Assembly: GCA_037576215.1 (NCBI GenBank)
Contig: JBANDB010000007.1
Coordinates: 1,395,001-1,459,000, forward strand
Source of the DNA: Armillaria gallica
Lineage: Eukaryota > Basidiomycota > Agaricomycetes > Agaricales > Physalacriaceae
DNA length: 64,000 nt
Reading direction: 5' to 3'
How positions within the stretch are numbered: the first letter of the stretch is position 1; the number at the start of each line of letters is the position of its first letter. Of the stretch, positions 10,780-24,841 are shown piece by piece. The position numbers and the translations under genes were made by a program. The notes beneath the pieces were generated by a model. It searched no databases, was not told the DNA's origin, and saw only the letters and a list, made by a program, of their open reading frames with translations.

Positions 10780-12385
10780 GGCCCGTTCGCGTCAGAGATC
10801 ACGACTCTGAGCTTTAGGGGCCATTCAATGCAGGATTTCTACCTAGGTGTTTGAGTTACTAGTGATGCAGAGATCGGTATCACGGCGTTCTATTTGGCGT
10901 GTCTGAGTGCTGTATCTGATGCATGACTTCTACAGAATTAACTTATTTTCACTCAGTTCCACTGTGATGCACGCCATGTCTGAATGTGCCCCATTACACT
11001 AGCAAATACACCGCCAACAAGGCTCCAGGAATACTTGAATGAGGAACAATGGACCTCAGGCTGATTATGTTGAAGAAGACCTGCAGAACCCTAATGCTAA
11101 CTTGATGAACGGAGATCATCGGAAGAGATGCAACATGGATGATAAGGGCAGCTGGGACTCGAGCTCACTGGGAAGAACAGACGCGTGGCCAATTATACCC
11201 ACCCAGGGATGAAAACACCGACAAGGATGCAATTATTGGTCTGGAAAGGTAGAAATACCCCCGAAATGGTTCTGTTTGGCCTCGGAGAGAATGGACAGTA
11301 CGCACAGTAGCACCTCGAACCTCATTGATGAGAACCAGGCCAAGGACATGCAATGAAAGAAGGACCGAGTGTGAAGCCATCTCCCCATTCGCCCATACAC
11401 GCCATAACTCATCTTCAAGACTTCTGTACCAGCCAAAACGACCCAGCGAAGCTTTGGCGTCTTTACGAGTGCCATTTCCTTCACTAGGCGACAACCGAAC
11501 ATCTAGTCGGTTTGTTAGCTAGCCATTAGTCAGGATAAATGAACCCTTACCTTGTAAGACAAATAGATATACTTCATTGTAGCCCTAGAATGATTAGTTA
11601 GCGTCTCCATTAAGTTCAAGGCAAAAGGCACATACTAAAGAAAGGAAAGAGCCCAGAGATATCCGGTCTATACTTCCAAGTCAGCTCAACGGAGGAGAGA
11701 GAGGGATGCCACTTCCTTACCATGGCCGTCCTACCACCCTTGCAGTCAATTAATGCCCTTTGTTTACCCAGTAAAGGTCATCCCTAGATGGCCGTCTCCA
11801 TGAATATCATTTTCTCATATATGTCAGGTTGGTGATTGGATGACAAGGAGATCATAGATAATCTGTATATCAACGAAGGCAACAGCGTCGCTGTGAGATT
11901 TGTCGAGTTAACATGAAGAGAGCAGCATCTTCGAAGGTGGGTAAGCCATACGGTCACGGTGCGTGCACATTAATTCAGATGCAGGTTCTTACCTATTAGG
12001 TCCGCTGGTTTCTTGGGATAAAAGTATTTACGATGGCCGCCATGTACACAGCGGAATAATTCCTGTGACACAGACAAGGAAATACAGCCATCGTGAAACA
12101 ACGGGTAAAGCAAAGGAGAGGATCAAAGATGCTGTGTCCGGACACATATGCAACAGTGTTATCGGTGTCCAGGATGTCCTTGAAGGATTGTTCGGACAGG
12201 TGCATACATCAAATATACCCATATCTGGACATCTAGACATGTGAATCCGCAGGACTATTTTTTATTCTGAAAAATGGCCAGAGAATATTCCTAAAATTGA
12301 TAGTAATTGTGAACCTAAAATACTTGGAACAACGTTGAAGGCAAAATCCTACAATTGGTACAAGAACAGAACGTAGATACAGACA
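10780..12385. other. Intergenic sequence
   Basis: No gene with a credible start, splice pattern or domain. A minus-strand frame at 11165-11494 is open for 109 codons without homology that I recognise. Positions 12346-12382 resemble 12624-12660 inside the following repeat (ATCCT-CAATTGGTAC-AGAACAGAAC core), suggesting a small internal duplication at the repeat's edge. Confidence 0.4.
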
Positions 12386-14036
12386 TAACCAAAGAGGTTG
12401 AGAGGTCGATCGGGCCGAAGCGTCAGGATTTTATAGGACCCAGACCGAATTCCGGGTGGCGCTTGAACCTCAAATGGTATTTGGGGGCTTAAAAGAGCAG
12501 AGGCTTGAAGATTTGCCTATTGCCTGCACATCTGGGGGATTAAAAGGGTAGGAAGGTCTCTATTTTTCACGAAGGAGGGAGGGAGGAAATGATAGGATAC
12601 TTAAGCGATGAGGAGGACGGTGAAATCCTGCAATTGGTACTCGAACAGAACGGAGATATCATGCTGTTGCTAACACGTTTCATTGTGAATGAGATGCTAG
12701 ATGAACTACAAAGTCATTATCAGTATTGTACTACTTGGCTATAGCCAAAACAATATGTACTTACATCTGTTCGTCTCGAGCATTGTTCTAAACAAACGAT
12801 ATCTTGAACTGCAAAACTAGCCTAGGCATTCCGGAGCAAAACAAAGACGGATGAGTACGAGAGGACATTCACATAAGATTGCATCAGGCACAAAAGACTG
12901 GGCCAAGCCATCTGACTGAAAGAGTGTCAGATGACCAATACATTGATGATGGAGGAACATGCTGCACAGGTATCTTCACAGGAGAAAGCTTCTTACGCTG
13001 AAATGATTTCAAGGCGCGTCATTCCCACACATTACTGTTGGGAAGGAAGAAATTGAAAACCAAGGTCACAGTGGTGATGGCAGTAGTGGATCAAAGTCCC
13101 AAACAGGATTTTCGTAAGTAGCCGACCACTGACAGGCACAGCCTCCTGTCAATCTCTCTCCCTCAGGCTTCTGCTTCCTTTAGCTTGACAGTAATGTCTA
13201 GCTTAGACCTGCTTAGACATTGTCAGCAGAGGCGTGCACTCATCAGACTACATAAACATGTCTGACCCTGTGCTCTTCTGGATCTAATCTCCTTGATTCT
13301 TTTTTTGCCATTCTTGGTACGGACTGACTGTTCCAGGTATGATTGTGAATGTAATGCATCTGGGCTCATGCATATTCTCTTTGCAGCCCTGTAGTATTCT
13401 TTGTGCTGTCAACACACGACCAATAAAGTCTATATCATCAGGATCAGAACATGCGCAGCCTTCACCACTGAAGGTATATGCCCTTCCAAACTTCTCGTGA
13501 ACATGCAAACATGCAAACACGCAAACAGCGTGCATCCGTTCGGTAAGGGTTTTCTGTCATTGCAAATCACCTTTTAGTATCTGACCAACACTTCTCCACA
13601 TTCAGGGTCAACAAACCATATCCCCTTGTCAGGTCGTGGTTTACTGGGCATGTTTCCAGCGAACATATCACTGCAGCCTCAGCATTGTGCATGAGAAAGG
13701 TGGCTGTAGAGGACTGAAGTTTTGAATGAGACGGGCACCTTGCCTCAACGTTGACTTGGTATGATTGGCCGATTCTTAGGTGCCGTACGAATGTGCTGAG
13801 TCTCCATATAGTCAGTTATTACTCAGGAGATGGCTTCGACAGGCTCCTGTATACCCTGCTAACTCCAATAAATGGCAACCTTGGCAGCAGATCTTACGCG
13901 AAGGAGATGGGAACCATCGCACCTGTCCCCTGATGTGGAATGTGAGGACATGCCTCATTCCCTAAGGCGAGCTATTGCCAGATCAAGGAGATGGAGTAGC
14001 TCCTCGAAATACTCATCCAGATCGTCGTTGAAGTCA
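12386..14036 (+). repeat. Dispersed repeat, copy A
   Basis: 1.65 kb starting TAACCAAAGAGG and closely similar to copies B (37814-39177, inverted), C (47451-49097) and, in part, D (63243-64000). It contains the conserved TTTTATAGGACC block, a frame on the plus strand (about 12880-13110) and one on the minus strand (13284-13535). The plus frame carries TGAs at 12852-12854 and 12999-13001 where sister copies have CGA. The minus frame has a 4-nt deletion relative to B and C (near 13470), which changes its N-terminal reading. The 505-bp gene found beside B and C is absent here. No terminal inverted repeat or target duplication was found, so the element class is unknown. Confidence 0.85.
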
Positions 14037-15776
14037 TTGGAACTCTCCCCATCCATTTTCAAATCGTTACGATTTAGAGAGTGTTGTACGCATTTTCCTG
14101 ACCCATGTTTGTCGTAAATCAAACTATCGCAGTTTCGATGAGAAATGTACACTAATTAGTAATGGCTGGGTATACTGCATGATCTTCCCTTTGACCTCCT
14201 CTTTCAATAGTGCAACGTGCCTTATGAACAAGGAGAATTCTGTTAGACATCTCCTGCCTAAAGACTCCTTGGATCTTTGCATGTAGCTTTCTAGAAATGC
14301 GCGCGCGAATGCTGGGATGGTGCTATCCGTCTTGATAAGCCGATACTGCTGCTTATGGTGCCAGGAAGTGGTTCCCATCACAAGATGTTGGTTTATGTTG
14401 CTCCGAGGAGCTGTAAGCTAAATGGTTTTGACTGATATGATAGAGGATTCGGATGCCTCAAATTTGGTATACTTGAGTCAGTATAGATCTTGGGTACTTG
14501 AGGTGTGAAGAAAAGCCACATGTTCAAATGCTTGATAATGCTACCTAGAAGCTTAACCATAACAAAAAGAGATATGACGACAGTTAGAGATGAAGCAATG
14601 ACGATTTGAATTAATGACCAGCCAGCACGTGACAGCATCAGTGACGTGTTTCCAATTGAATTTTAATAAGTTCATTATGTCTCGGTGAACTCGTGTGTCC
14701 TTGTGTGATCTTCACTCAACACGGGTAATATCCAATAATCACAGTTATTCACCGATATATACGGTTCATTTTCACTGCAGGACCGCCCTCCGATGCCTTA
14801 AAAATGCATATGTAACCTGATACATCATACTGCTACTCCCACAACTAGTATATCCTGATTCGCTGCTAGGCGATATCTACTATCGGGTACCTTCCATGTA
14901 ATTCAAACACCTTGTCTATCATGATGCAACTTCCAGTTTGTATTAACAGCATGGCTGGTGTCTATCGGTGCCAGTTTAAATTCAGCAGGACTGTGAATGA
15001 AACATGCTGATGGCAGGTTCAGAAAGGTGCTTGCCTGGTATTTCCCCTTGGTCACCATTATTGCATTATCCACAGCGGATCTGAGTGGAATCTCTGGTCA
15101 GTACAGTGACGGGTAGACACCGCCACTACTATCGTACCTACAGTCCACATCCATATTCATCAGCTGATGCACCCTCTTTACCAGTTCTTGGAATTGAGCT
15201 AATAGAGACATTTTCAGTCTCTCCCGCCTCATAGACCACCCAATAGATCCGACGGCAGTTGCCTCTGAGTCGTTGCACCACGAAGAGTCCGATACCGTGT
15301 CACCTTCCTCAGACTCGAAGACTTCCCCTTGAGAGTAAAAAATGATTGCCCACATAATGTGCCCAATATCAGGTCAATTTCTTCACCCCCTTGCCATATT
15401 CTCTGCGTGTTCCCAGCTGTAGCTGCTTGATGGTCGCCTGTGAAGTCTTCTCTCTGCATTTTCATATCATGGCGATGGAATATAGTTCTATGGCGACACA
15501 GAGAGGCTGGAGTTACACCTGAAAAAGTGCACCCAATCTCATGGCAGAAGATGCTTCTAATACCAAAACTAGTACGTGGAATAATGAAAGCGAATGGACA
15601 GCAAAATTGACTGCTTACTGTGTTCTTACGTGGGAATCCACATTGGATTTGTGTGTATTAGTGAGGCCGCATATTGTGCAGTGATATCCACTAATAAGAA
15701 GCCGTGAGTATGACAGCATACAATACGATTAGACTGGCCGACTCACTTGATCAACCTCTGCCTTGCAGTGAGATGC
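14037..15776. other. Intergenic sequence with possible minus-strand gene remnants
   Basis: Two minus-strand frames look coding but were not assembled into a gene. 14393-14638 begins with a hydrophobic stretch (IVIASSLTVVISLFVMVKLL) like a membrane helix and may splice toward 14124-14381. 15098-15465 is acidic and helical. They could be fragments of a membrane-protein gene and of a second gene interrupted by element 2, whose target site is at 15773-15776. Function not recognised. Confidence 0.3.
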
Positions 15777-17466
15777 TGATGAGCCTCCAGGCTCTGTACG
15801 CTCAGAATTCGCGGATTTTGCCTGCTAATTAACGCTACTATCCCTTCAACGGCCTTTCAGCAAACCAATGATCGCACACCCACTGATACCACTTTCATCC
15901 TACGGCAACCGCTCCTTACGCGCTTTGTTATCCATCCCATCTTGCCACGCATCATAATTGCCGTACTTCATCACGGCAAGGCACCTTCGATCGACAATCA
16001 TCCCAATACGGAATTGACGCATCACTCAGAAGCACCTAGTTGACGCGCTCATTGATCACTTAATGAAAATGACGTGATTGACACAAGTACCCTCCCAGCT
16101 ACGACAATAGCAGCTACGGCAACTACAGACCGTGTTTACTAAGGCTGTTACTTCGCCAAGGCTTCAAGAAAACGTTACCCCACGTGTACTCCTCAGCACG
16201 ACGACTATTGCTCAACTAATCCGCAGCTAAACAGCACCTAACGATCCGTGCATCGCTCAGCAAAACCATACGGTTCGCATCCATACGCGGCAACGTCGAC
16301 AAGTTGCTGTTACTTTAGAAGACCAAGGACCATATGTTACCTACGATTTTTACAAAGCCAAGGCTTTATGGCCTTACTAAGTCTCGCATATATACTCTAT
16401 TTATAAATTCGCACTTGTAGTATAAAAACTAGTTCAAAACGTAGTTCAAAAGCAGTTCATCTCTAGTCGACCCCAGACTACGTCAATTATCGTCTCGCAC
16501 TAGTCTATCGCCAGTAAACAACGTTTATTCACCGTTCTACGGCAATATATCGTTTACACCAGCATATTCTCGATTGCACGTCGACTCTTGAGCTCACCAG
16601 AGTTATTCCACGGTTTTTAACTGTGAAGAGTCCTTCGATTCGCGCTCTTCGCTCTTAACACTATTGGTGCACGCTCATACTGTGCCAATACGTGATCGCC
16701 GCGCTATACCTCGCCCACGTTATCTTTTATAGGCCGTCATCGTTTCACTTTCGCACCATTGGAGTTTTTATCATTTCTCTTTCGCCATCGTTATCGCTCG
16801 CCCACTTGGGTAGTCTCAGAGCAGACTTAGGATCAGTTTCAGCCAGTTTTCGTATAGTATCAGTCCCCCGAGTGGACTTGAAGGTTAGTTTGACATAGGA
16901 TAGGATCGTTTCAGTACCAGACAAGTTTCGACATCGACTCAGCACCCTCGCATCGTATAGGACCAGTATCGCCACCAGTTTTCGTAGTTCCACGTTTTCT
17001 CTCACCAGCCCACCCTCCGCACCTCGTTCCACGTTTATTTCGCCACTCGCAGTCCCCACGCCGTTTTCTCATCGCTTCGCTCGCCCACAGACTATTGCAG
17101 ACCGTTTAGTCTATCTTCCATCGTTCTCCCCGCTCAGACTATCGCCCAGCGACGTTTTCTAGTCTCGCAGCATGTTTTCTCATACGGATTCGTGGTATTC
17201 ACGTCATACCCGTTTTCGTTCCCTCTCATTTCGAGAGATCCCTACCGGCTTGAAGCCATAGCATTTAGTACTCGACTACCAAGCAGTACTACTTCGCAGA
17301 CTTAAAGTCGCAGTGTATTCTTGCGTATAGAGGAATTGTTCTACTGCACGGAGGTGCCCCGAACCACTCGCACACACAATCGCCTTGATTGCCGTGCCAC
17401 TACGTTAATTAACCAATCTCATTCCGAGTTGGTGTTGCCGTTGCCACGGAAGTCTTAGGCCCATCA
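15777..17466 (+). repeat. 5' LTR of element 2
   Basis: 1690 bp from TGATGAGCCTCC to GGCCCATCA. Long for a fungal LTR. Differences from the 3' LTR seen by eye: four CpG transitions, two adjacent transversions near 16640 and one single-base indel near 16799. AT-rich TATA-like stretches (TATATACTC and TTATAAATT, about 16388-16410) may be the promoter. A minus-strand frame across 16745-17059 has no ATG start and is not called as a gene. Confidence 0.95.
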
Positions 17467-17470
17467 TTTC

Positions 17471-17488
17471 TGGAGCCCACCGCGAGGG
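17471..17488 (+). other. Candidate tRNA primer-binding site of element 2
   Basis: TGGAGCCCACCGCGAGGG begins 4 nt after the 5' LTR. The leading TGG is the complement of a tRNA 3' CCA end, as expected for a tRNA-primed element. I could not fit the remainder to a named tRNA with confidence. This differs from element 1, which appears self-primed. Confidence 0.5.
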
Positions 17489-17845
17489 GATCAGTTCACA
17501 TCCCAGATCAATTCTTTGATCGCGTTTATATACGCCTATCACCTTTTAATTCGCCCTTCGTAGTGAGCTTATACTTGCTGCGAACCCGAATTCTTCACCA
17601 TTTCACGAAAATTTGAACGTAAAACACCTTACGTCCCAGTTCCAGGCAGAGGCCTTTGAAATACCTCTGCGCGTCTTCAGTTACAAGAATCCACAGCCCA
17701 TTTAGCATCGTCTGAAGCGTCATCTTCGACGCTCGCTACAGAAACCCCGTTACCAGACTCCCCTCGTAGTCCCATTCCTGGGTCTTTCGTTGAATCTCCC
17801 ACATCCCCGTTTCCCGAAGAATTAGACATCTCTGAAAGAGAGAAC

Positions 17846-20800
17846 TTGTCGTTTTCTGGACCAGAAGACGAAGAAGAAACCGAAGTTACCGCAGAACTCT
17901 TTGGTTCAAACTACGGAACAGCCCCCGGCACCCCTTATTCCAGACAAGCTTTCGGAGGCTACCACGTAGAATCCACCTCATTCACCGATTACCGACAAGA
18001 AGAATCCGTCGAATCTAGCGACGAATTAGTACCAGATTCCACTACCACCATAAACTTTGATATCAAGGACGAGTCCTTCGAACAAAGTCTTACTTTTGAT
18101 CCACCGGCAGAGGCTTCCACCTCTTATTTTCCCATATTTCCCATTTTACCGCCAGTCAATCTGAATCAACAACCAGCCCCCGTAGCGCAACCCGGCGCAC
18201 AACCACCCGTACAGCCCCCAGTACAACCTCCAGTCCAGCAGCCAGTACAACAACCCGCAGTCATGGCAGCAGCATCTATGCCGTTCCGAAAGGAGAAGAG
18301 CGCCCCGAATATCATTGACGAAATTAGTCCTGGACGCGAATTGACGCGTTATATCAGCGATATCGAAGGCCTCTTCACCCGTCATAGTATAAACACAGAA
18401 GCCGATAAAAAGAAGTGGTTTATCTATTATCCTGGTCTCGTCATCTCCGAATTTTGGGAGAGCTTGCCCGAGTATAGCGACGCCGGCAAAACCTACGAAA
18501 ATTTCAAGGATGCCGTAGTTGCCCAGTATCCAGACGCTAGCACCACTCGAAAATACAAGAGACACGACCTCGAGCGCGTTATTGGAAAATACGCGCGAGA
18601 AGTTGATAATCTCGCAGACCTAGGAGCGTTTTATCAAGAATTCTATCCCAAAGTAAAGCACTTGGTCATGAATAATCGTTTGTCGAACCACGAGACCGGC
18701 AATATGTTCAGCAAAGGCTTTCCTAACCACGTTTGGGACGCCATTGCCCGTCGACTCCAGATCAAATTACCAGACCATCATCCAGCAGACCCTTACGACC
18801 TCAGCGACATTTACGCAGCCGCTCAGTTCGTTCTACAAGGCACAAATAAAGGAGAAAGCACTCTTAGCAGTATGCCTACTCAGAGTTTTCGTGACGCTGG
18901 TCCAGCCAGACCCTCAGAGATGCCGTATCCCGGTCCAGTTTCACAACCTCAGCCAATCGTTCGCGTCAAAGAGGAACCTGTGGAACCCCAAGTAAAGATG
19001 GAGCATATTAATCAGCTCATTAAACTTGGCGAGACGTTATTGCAGCTAAACTCGAATGATCGCTTCCAGAAAGCTCAGCAACGATCATTTTCGTCTGGTC
19101 CGCCGCAGCAGAGCAGTTATGCTAATACGGCAACTGGCCAAAATTGCAGTTTCTGCGGCGAAATTGGTCATTTTATTCGAGAATGTCTCAAGGTCGAGGA
19201 AATGATTAAAGAAGGGAAATGCAGGCGCAATATAGATGGGAAGATCGTCCTGTCTACTGGCGCTTGGGTTCCTAGAGGTCTCCAAGGCACTTGGCTTAAA
19301 GATCGCATCGAGGAATGGCACCGTCAGAATCCAGGCCAGATCGGCATCATCAATCAGCTGATGAACGCCATTGTAGAGCCAGTTCCGCATCTTAGCCGAC
19401 AACGTTCTTCACCAGTTAACGCAGATGCTCAGTCACTTAGCGTGCCCATTTCCAGAATTGATGCGCGTCAACGCCTCAAGGCGCTCATTGCCAAATCCGA
19501 AGCTATTGGAAAAGAGATTCAGGGCATCAAACAGTTCATGCATGTTGCCGAAGAAGACTCTTCCAGTCCGAATACCGCAGATACTACGGATACTATGATT
19601 CGTCAGGTCGTAGTCGAAGTTCCCCACCTTAAACGCGGACCGACCAAGAAGGCAGCTCCCGCAGCAAACGCGGAGGCTGTTGTTCCGCAAGAACCTACTA
19701 AGGCAGTGGGTCGACAAACTCGTACTAGTCGGAAGGCCGCTGAAGAAGCAATGCTTGATGACGAACAGGAGGTTGCCGTACCTAAGATTCGCGATCACTT
19801 CGATCAAGATCTTACCCCAGATTATGACGGCATGCCCGACTTAGTTGAATATTCAGACGACGAAGACGATATTGCCATACCTACTCAGACCAAGCAAGAC
19901 GACGAAATTGCTGCAGCTATCATAGAGTCCTATTCGCCACGTCAATTCGAGAAAGCTAAGACGGTAGTCCACGGCAATGATCAGAATATCCGTTCCAAGT
20001 TTCCATCTTACGCGCCACCTGCTACTCTGCGACAAGATTCATCCAAGACTGTCACGGCAGTACCCGAGCATGCGCCAGTCAAGGAGCGTGTAGCTCAGCT
20101 CGTCCCCGAAGATATTCATCCATTTGCCGCGGCAAAGCCAGCCAATTACGCACCACCAGCAGTTCGTAACGCGGGTGCAAAGCCAGATGTCCGCAAGCGT
20201 CCCAAAGACAATGAACCTGCTTATAGGACGCGGGCGCCGATAGAAGGTTCGCATGTTGCGCGAGAAGTCTACGAGCGTGCGCTTGACTCCACGATCACAT
20301 TGTCGCATCAAGAGTTATATTCTTTATCACCAGCAATCAGGGAAATGATTAAGGAGGATAACACGAAGCGCAAAGTGCCAAATACGGTGGAACAGTTCCA
20401 GAAGGAGGTAGCTTTACCGTTTACCGGACCCGAAACCGTAGAAATCACAGTAAAGGCGCCAGAAGACCACGAAAACGGCAAAACTTCCACTCTTTTATAC
20501 AGCATGCCGGATAATTTCGTGCAGACTTTCGAGCAGACCAGTAACGCGCAGAAGGAACCGCCGGCAGGATCGTCAGTCGTCCCAGACCCATATGAAGCTC
20601 GCATCAAGAAAGGGGAGAAGATCGGACCCTTGAAATGCGCAGCAGATTCTATTTCATTAAGATCCATCGTCCCAGTGGTGGATCATCAGCTCAAAGTCGA
20701 GTGCATCATTGATCCCGGATCACAAGTGATCTCCATGTCAGAAGCTGTGTGCTTGCGCTTGGGGTTGATCTATGATCCTACGGTGATATTGGAAATGCAG

Positions 20801-23800
20801 TCGGCCAATGGAACTACGAATTATTCCTTGGGTCTAGCACGAAATGTCGCATTTTTGTTTGGACATATCACGCTATACTTGCAAGTGCACGTCATTCGGC
20901 AATCTGCCTACGATATCTTGCTAGGCAGACCCTTCGACACGTTAACTCAGAGCATTGTTCGCAATTATTCGGACGAAAACCAGACCATTACCATCCATGA
21001 TCCGAACACCGGCAAGACCGCCACCATCCCGACGATTCCTCGTGGTCGTCCCCGTATCCTTAACCACGTCCCATTTTCTTGGGAAAATTGACTAGAAGAA
21101 CCCAACGATGATATAGAGGAGATCGCCCTCGTCATTGAATTAGACGCGAATCAAGAACCTAAAATTATTGCCTACGCGGCGTCCACTTCCGAATTTGACT
21201 CAGAAAAAGCTTCAACCCAATATTTATCGGCTTGCGACCCTAATAAATTCCCTATCCAACCCACTACGTTTACACAATCACTATGGTCGACCGAAACCGT
21301 GTACAGTTCCACCCCATATGCCGAATTCTCTTTACCAACAGATCGCGAACAATTGTTACCGTTATATTCTATCCCTACTCAGATTCCTCAAGATTTCTCA
21401 GATTTCAGTTCCGTTTCCCAGCCCCGAGATTACATGTATCGTCTATACGGTTCTAATATTATTGGAGATCAATCCTACGAGCCATGGTTCTCTAAGAAAG
21501 TTTCGGTTTTCGCAGGCAAGAAGTACAAGCCGGTTGCTTTGAAAACGAAGCCCGTACTTGCAACCTTGCCTGATAAATTCCGTATCGTTCGCAATATTCG
21601 AGGAGATCCATTAGCCGAAATACCTACGTTATCTCCAACCCCACCCCCTTTCATTCCCACCGAACATTATACCCAAGAACGCAAGGAGTACATTGACTCC
21701 ATCCATAACGATGGTTTCCTTTGGCCAGAAGAAATGAAGCTTATGCATCACTTCATGACGGTTCAGGAGAAAGCATTCGCATGGGAGGATTCAGAACGAG
21801 GCAGTTTTCGTAGAGATTTCTTCCCTCCAATCGATATCCCAGTCGTCGAACACACCCCTTGGGTTCTATGAAATATGCCTATACCTCCAGGCATTTACGC
21901 AGAAGTTTGCCGTATGATCAAAACAAAGATTGACGCAGGCGTTTATGAACCTTCCAATTCTTCCTACTGCTCGAGATGGTTTACGGTTTTAAAGAAGGAT
22001 GACAAAAGTCTTCGCATAGTTCACAGTCTAGAACCGTTGAACGAAGTTACGATTGCTCATTCTGGATTACCACCGGCAACAGACCCGCTCGCAGAACATT
22101 TCGCAGGTCGTGCATGCGGCGCTACTCTAGACTTATTCGTTGGATACGATGAACGTCTATTGGCAGAATCGTCTCGCGACCTTACCACCTTCCAAACTCC
22201 TTATGGAGCACTACGACTCGTTACTTTACCCATGGGATGGACCAATTCCGTACCAATATTCCATGACGACGTTACCTTCATTCTACAACCCGAAATCCCA
22301 GAGTTCACCATTCCTTATATTGATGACGTTCCAGTTCGAGGACCAGAAACCTGATACGAAATCATAGGAGGCTACGAAACCATTCCTCTCAATAGCGGCA
22401 TTCGACGTTTTGTTTGGGAACATTTCCAAAACTTAAACAGAATTGTCCAACGCATGAAATATTGTGGAGGCACGTTTTCAGGCAAGAAAGCCTACCTTTG
22501 TTGCGCCGAAATTACCGTGCTAGGTCATAGATGCACATATTCTGGCCGACTACCTCTCGAAAGTATTGTCTTGTCGATACTTAGATGGGGACCTTGTATT
22601 GACGTCTCTGACGCGTGTGCCTTCATTGGTACCGTCGGAGTCCTACAAATATTCATCGATAATTTCGCAACCCGAGCTCTACCCATTACCAAGTTATTCA
22701 GAAAAGATGTTCCTTTCAAATTCGAATCAGCAGAGATTGCCGCACAAGAAGATCTTAAAGACGCAGTCAGAGTCAGCCCGGCATTAAGGCCGCTCAGTTA
22801 CACGTCAACCGGAGCTGTTATACTTGCCGTTGATACAGGACCTGCCGCAGTTGGATATTATCTAGCACAGTGCGACCCCGTCAACCCAAAGATTCGATAT
22901 TTCGCTAGATTCGGTTCAATCACTCTTAACGAACGCGAGTGCGGATATTCTCAAGCCAAGAAAGAGATATTTGGACTCTACCGCGCTCTAGGAGATTGCA
23001 AAATTTATCTTATTGGTCTTCCTATGTTTATTGTTGAAGTAGACGCGAGTGCTATCAAGGGAATGCTCAAGAACCCTGATATCGCACCCTCAGCAGCAGT
23101 TAACCGATGGATTATCGGCATTCTATCTTTTCATTTCGTTCTAGTCCATGTACCAGGCTCTAAGCATGGTCCAGATGGATTATCGCGACGCCCACCCCAA
23201 CTAGGAGACCCTCCTCCGCCCGAAGACGGCATGGAAGACTTCTTACACACTCATTACGGGCTTATGCATTTTATTAATTCAACTTCACCTACGATTAATT
23301 CGCCAATCAAGTTAATTCAAGTTCTACAACAAGAAGTTGCCGTAGACTCCACGAAAATCATTCCTTACTCAGAAGTTCCTCGTACCACAAAGCAACAACG
23401 TTTAGATGAATGGCTAACGCACCTATTGCCGTGGCATCTATACCTCAAGAGACCTGCAGGATTCGACGATATTGCATACGCGAAATTCATGAAATATGCC
23501 GTTCATTTCTTCGAGAGACAGGGAAAGCTATGGCGCAAAAACGTAGATGGGCGACATCAGCTCGTCTTGTTCCCCGAACGTCGCATTCAAGTGATGACGT
23601 CTTGTCACGATGACGTTGCTCACAAGGGCTTCTATGCGACGCACGCACTAATCAAGGAACGTTATTGGTGGCCGGATATGAAGTATGATATTTCCTGGTT
23701 CATAAGGACATGTCATCTATGCCAAATCCGTCAAACCCGACAAATCTATATCCCGCCTACCGTCGCTCTTCCCGCTCCCTTGTTTTCCAAGATGTATATG

Positions 23801-24793
23801 GACACGATGATCATGCCAGTTTCAGGACAATACCGTTACATCGTCCAAGGCAGATGTTCGCTCAGTCATTATCCAGAATTTCGTTGCTTGCGCAAAGAAA
23901 CAGCACGAACCTTAGGAGAATGGATTTTCGAGGATATCTTATGCCGTTGGGGATCCTTAGTCGAGATCGTTACCGACAACGGATCCGCCTTTGTTGCCGC
24001 AATCAATTATTTGAGCAAGAAGTACCATATCAATCACATTCGTATCTCCGGCTATAACTCCAGAGCCAATGGAATTGCCGAAAGACCACACTTCGACGTC
24101 CATCAAGGACTGTTTAAGGCGTCTGATGGTGATCAAAAGAAGTGGAGTCAAAACGCCTATTCCGTATTTTGGGCAGACCGAATAACGATCAGAAGACACA
24201 TGGGTTGTTCACCGTATTTTGCCGCAACCGGGACGGAGCCCCTTCTTCCAATGGACATAGTCGAATCTACATGGCTGATGCCGCCACCAGACAATATCAT
24301 CAGTACCACGTCATTAATTGCACGTAGAGCCATTAGTCTTCAAAAACGTTCTCAAGATCTCGAGCATTTGAGGTCTAAAGTCTACGAAGCTAGAAGAAAT
24401 GCCGCAGTTAAATTCGAGAAGGACCATGAATACTCTATCAGAGACTTCAACTTCCAGAAGGGAGATTTAGTTTTGATGCGCAACACACAGATAGAGAAGG
24501 CTCTAAATCGTAAAATGCGCGCCAGATATTTGGGCCCCTTAGTGATCTTGGGGAGAAATAAAGGCGGTGCATATCTCCTTTGTGAATTAGACAGTTCGAC
24601 CTTCGCAAGACCAGTTGCCGCGTTTAGGCTATTGCCGTACTTTGCCAGGAAGAAGATTGACGTACCGGATATCAATGCGATCATTGACGTGCCACCCGCG
24701 CGGATCAATGATCTCTTCGCGTCATCAGATGATGGTACGCTCGACGACCTCCCAGATCTAGAAGGAGCGCATAATGAAGCAGAACTTGCTTGA
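17846..24793 (+). pseudogene. gag-pol polyprotein of element 2, one frame with three in-frame TGAs
   Basis: The frame is open from 17660, but the first ATG is at 18263, so the true start is uncertain. Gag: proline/glutamine repeats (QPPVQPPV region), a capsid-like helical segment, and a CCHC knuckle (CSFCGEIGHFIREC, 19145-19186). Protease: IIDPGSQVI with the catalytic D at 20711. RT: SRWFTVLKKDD ... YIDD near 22317. RNase H: AVDTGPAAVGYYL, AKKEIFGLYRAL, VEVDASAI. Integrase: HHCC finger (about 23603-23725), then D, D and E in MYMDTMIMP, IVTDNGSAF and GIAERPHF. No chromodomain seen. TGAs at 21089, 21869 and 22352 interrupt an otherwise single 2,300-codon frame with no frameshift. Each is one C-to-T change from CGA. 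It ends at TGA 24791-24793. Confidence 0.9.
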
Positions 24794-24841
24794 TTTTCAC
24801 TCAAGACATTGGTGAAAACCAAAAATTTTATATAAATAATT

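Noticed and set aside
16745..17059. Antisense ~100-codon frame inside the LTR, also open in the 3' LTR (31782-32069) and the solo LTR (36530-36820)
   Set aside because: It begins with GTG rather than ATG, has no domain, and conservation is expected because LTR copies are near-identical; only the older solo LTR gives weak support.
17846..24793. Reassignment of TGA to a sense codon in this genome
   Set aside because: Aligned repeat copies show CGA and TGA at the same codons, and element 2 gag-pol and the 505-bp genes end at TGA, so mutation explains the pattern better.
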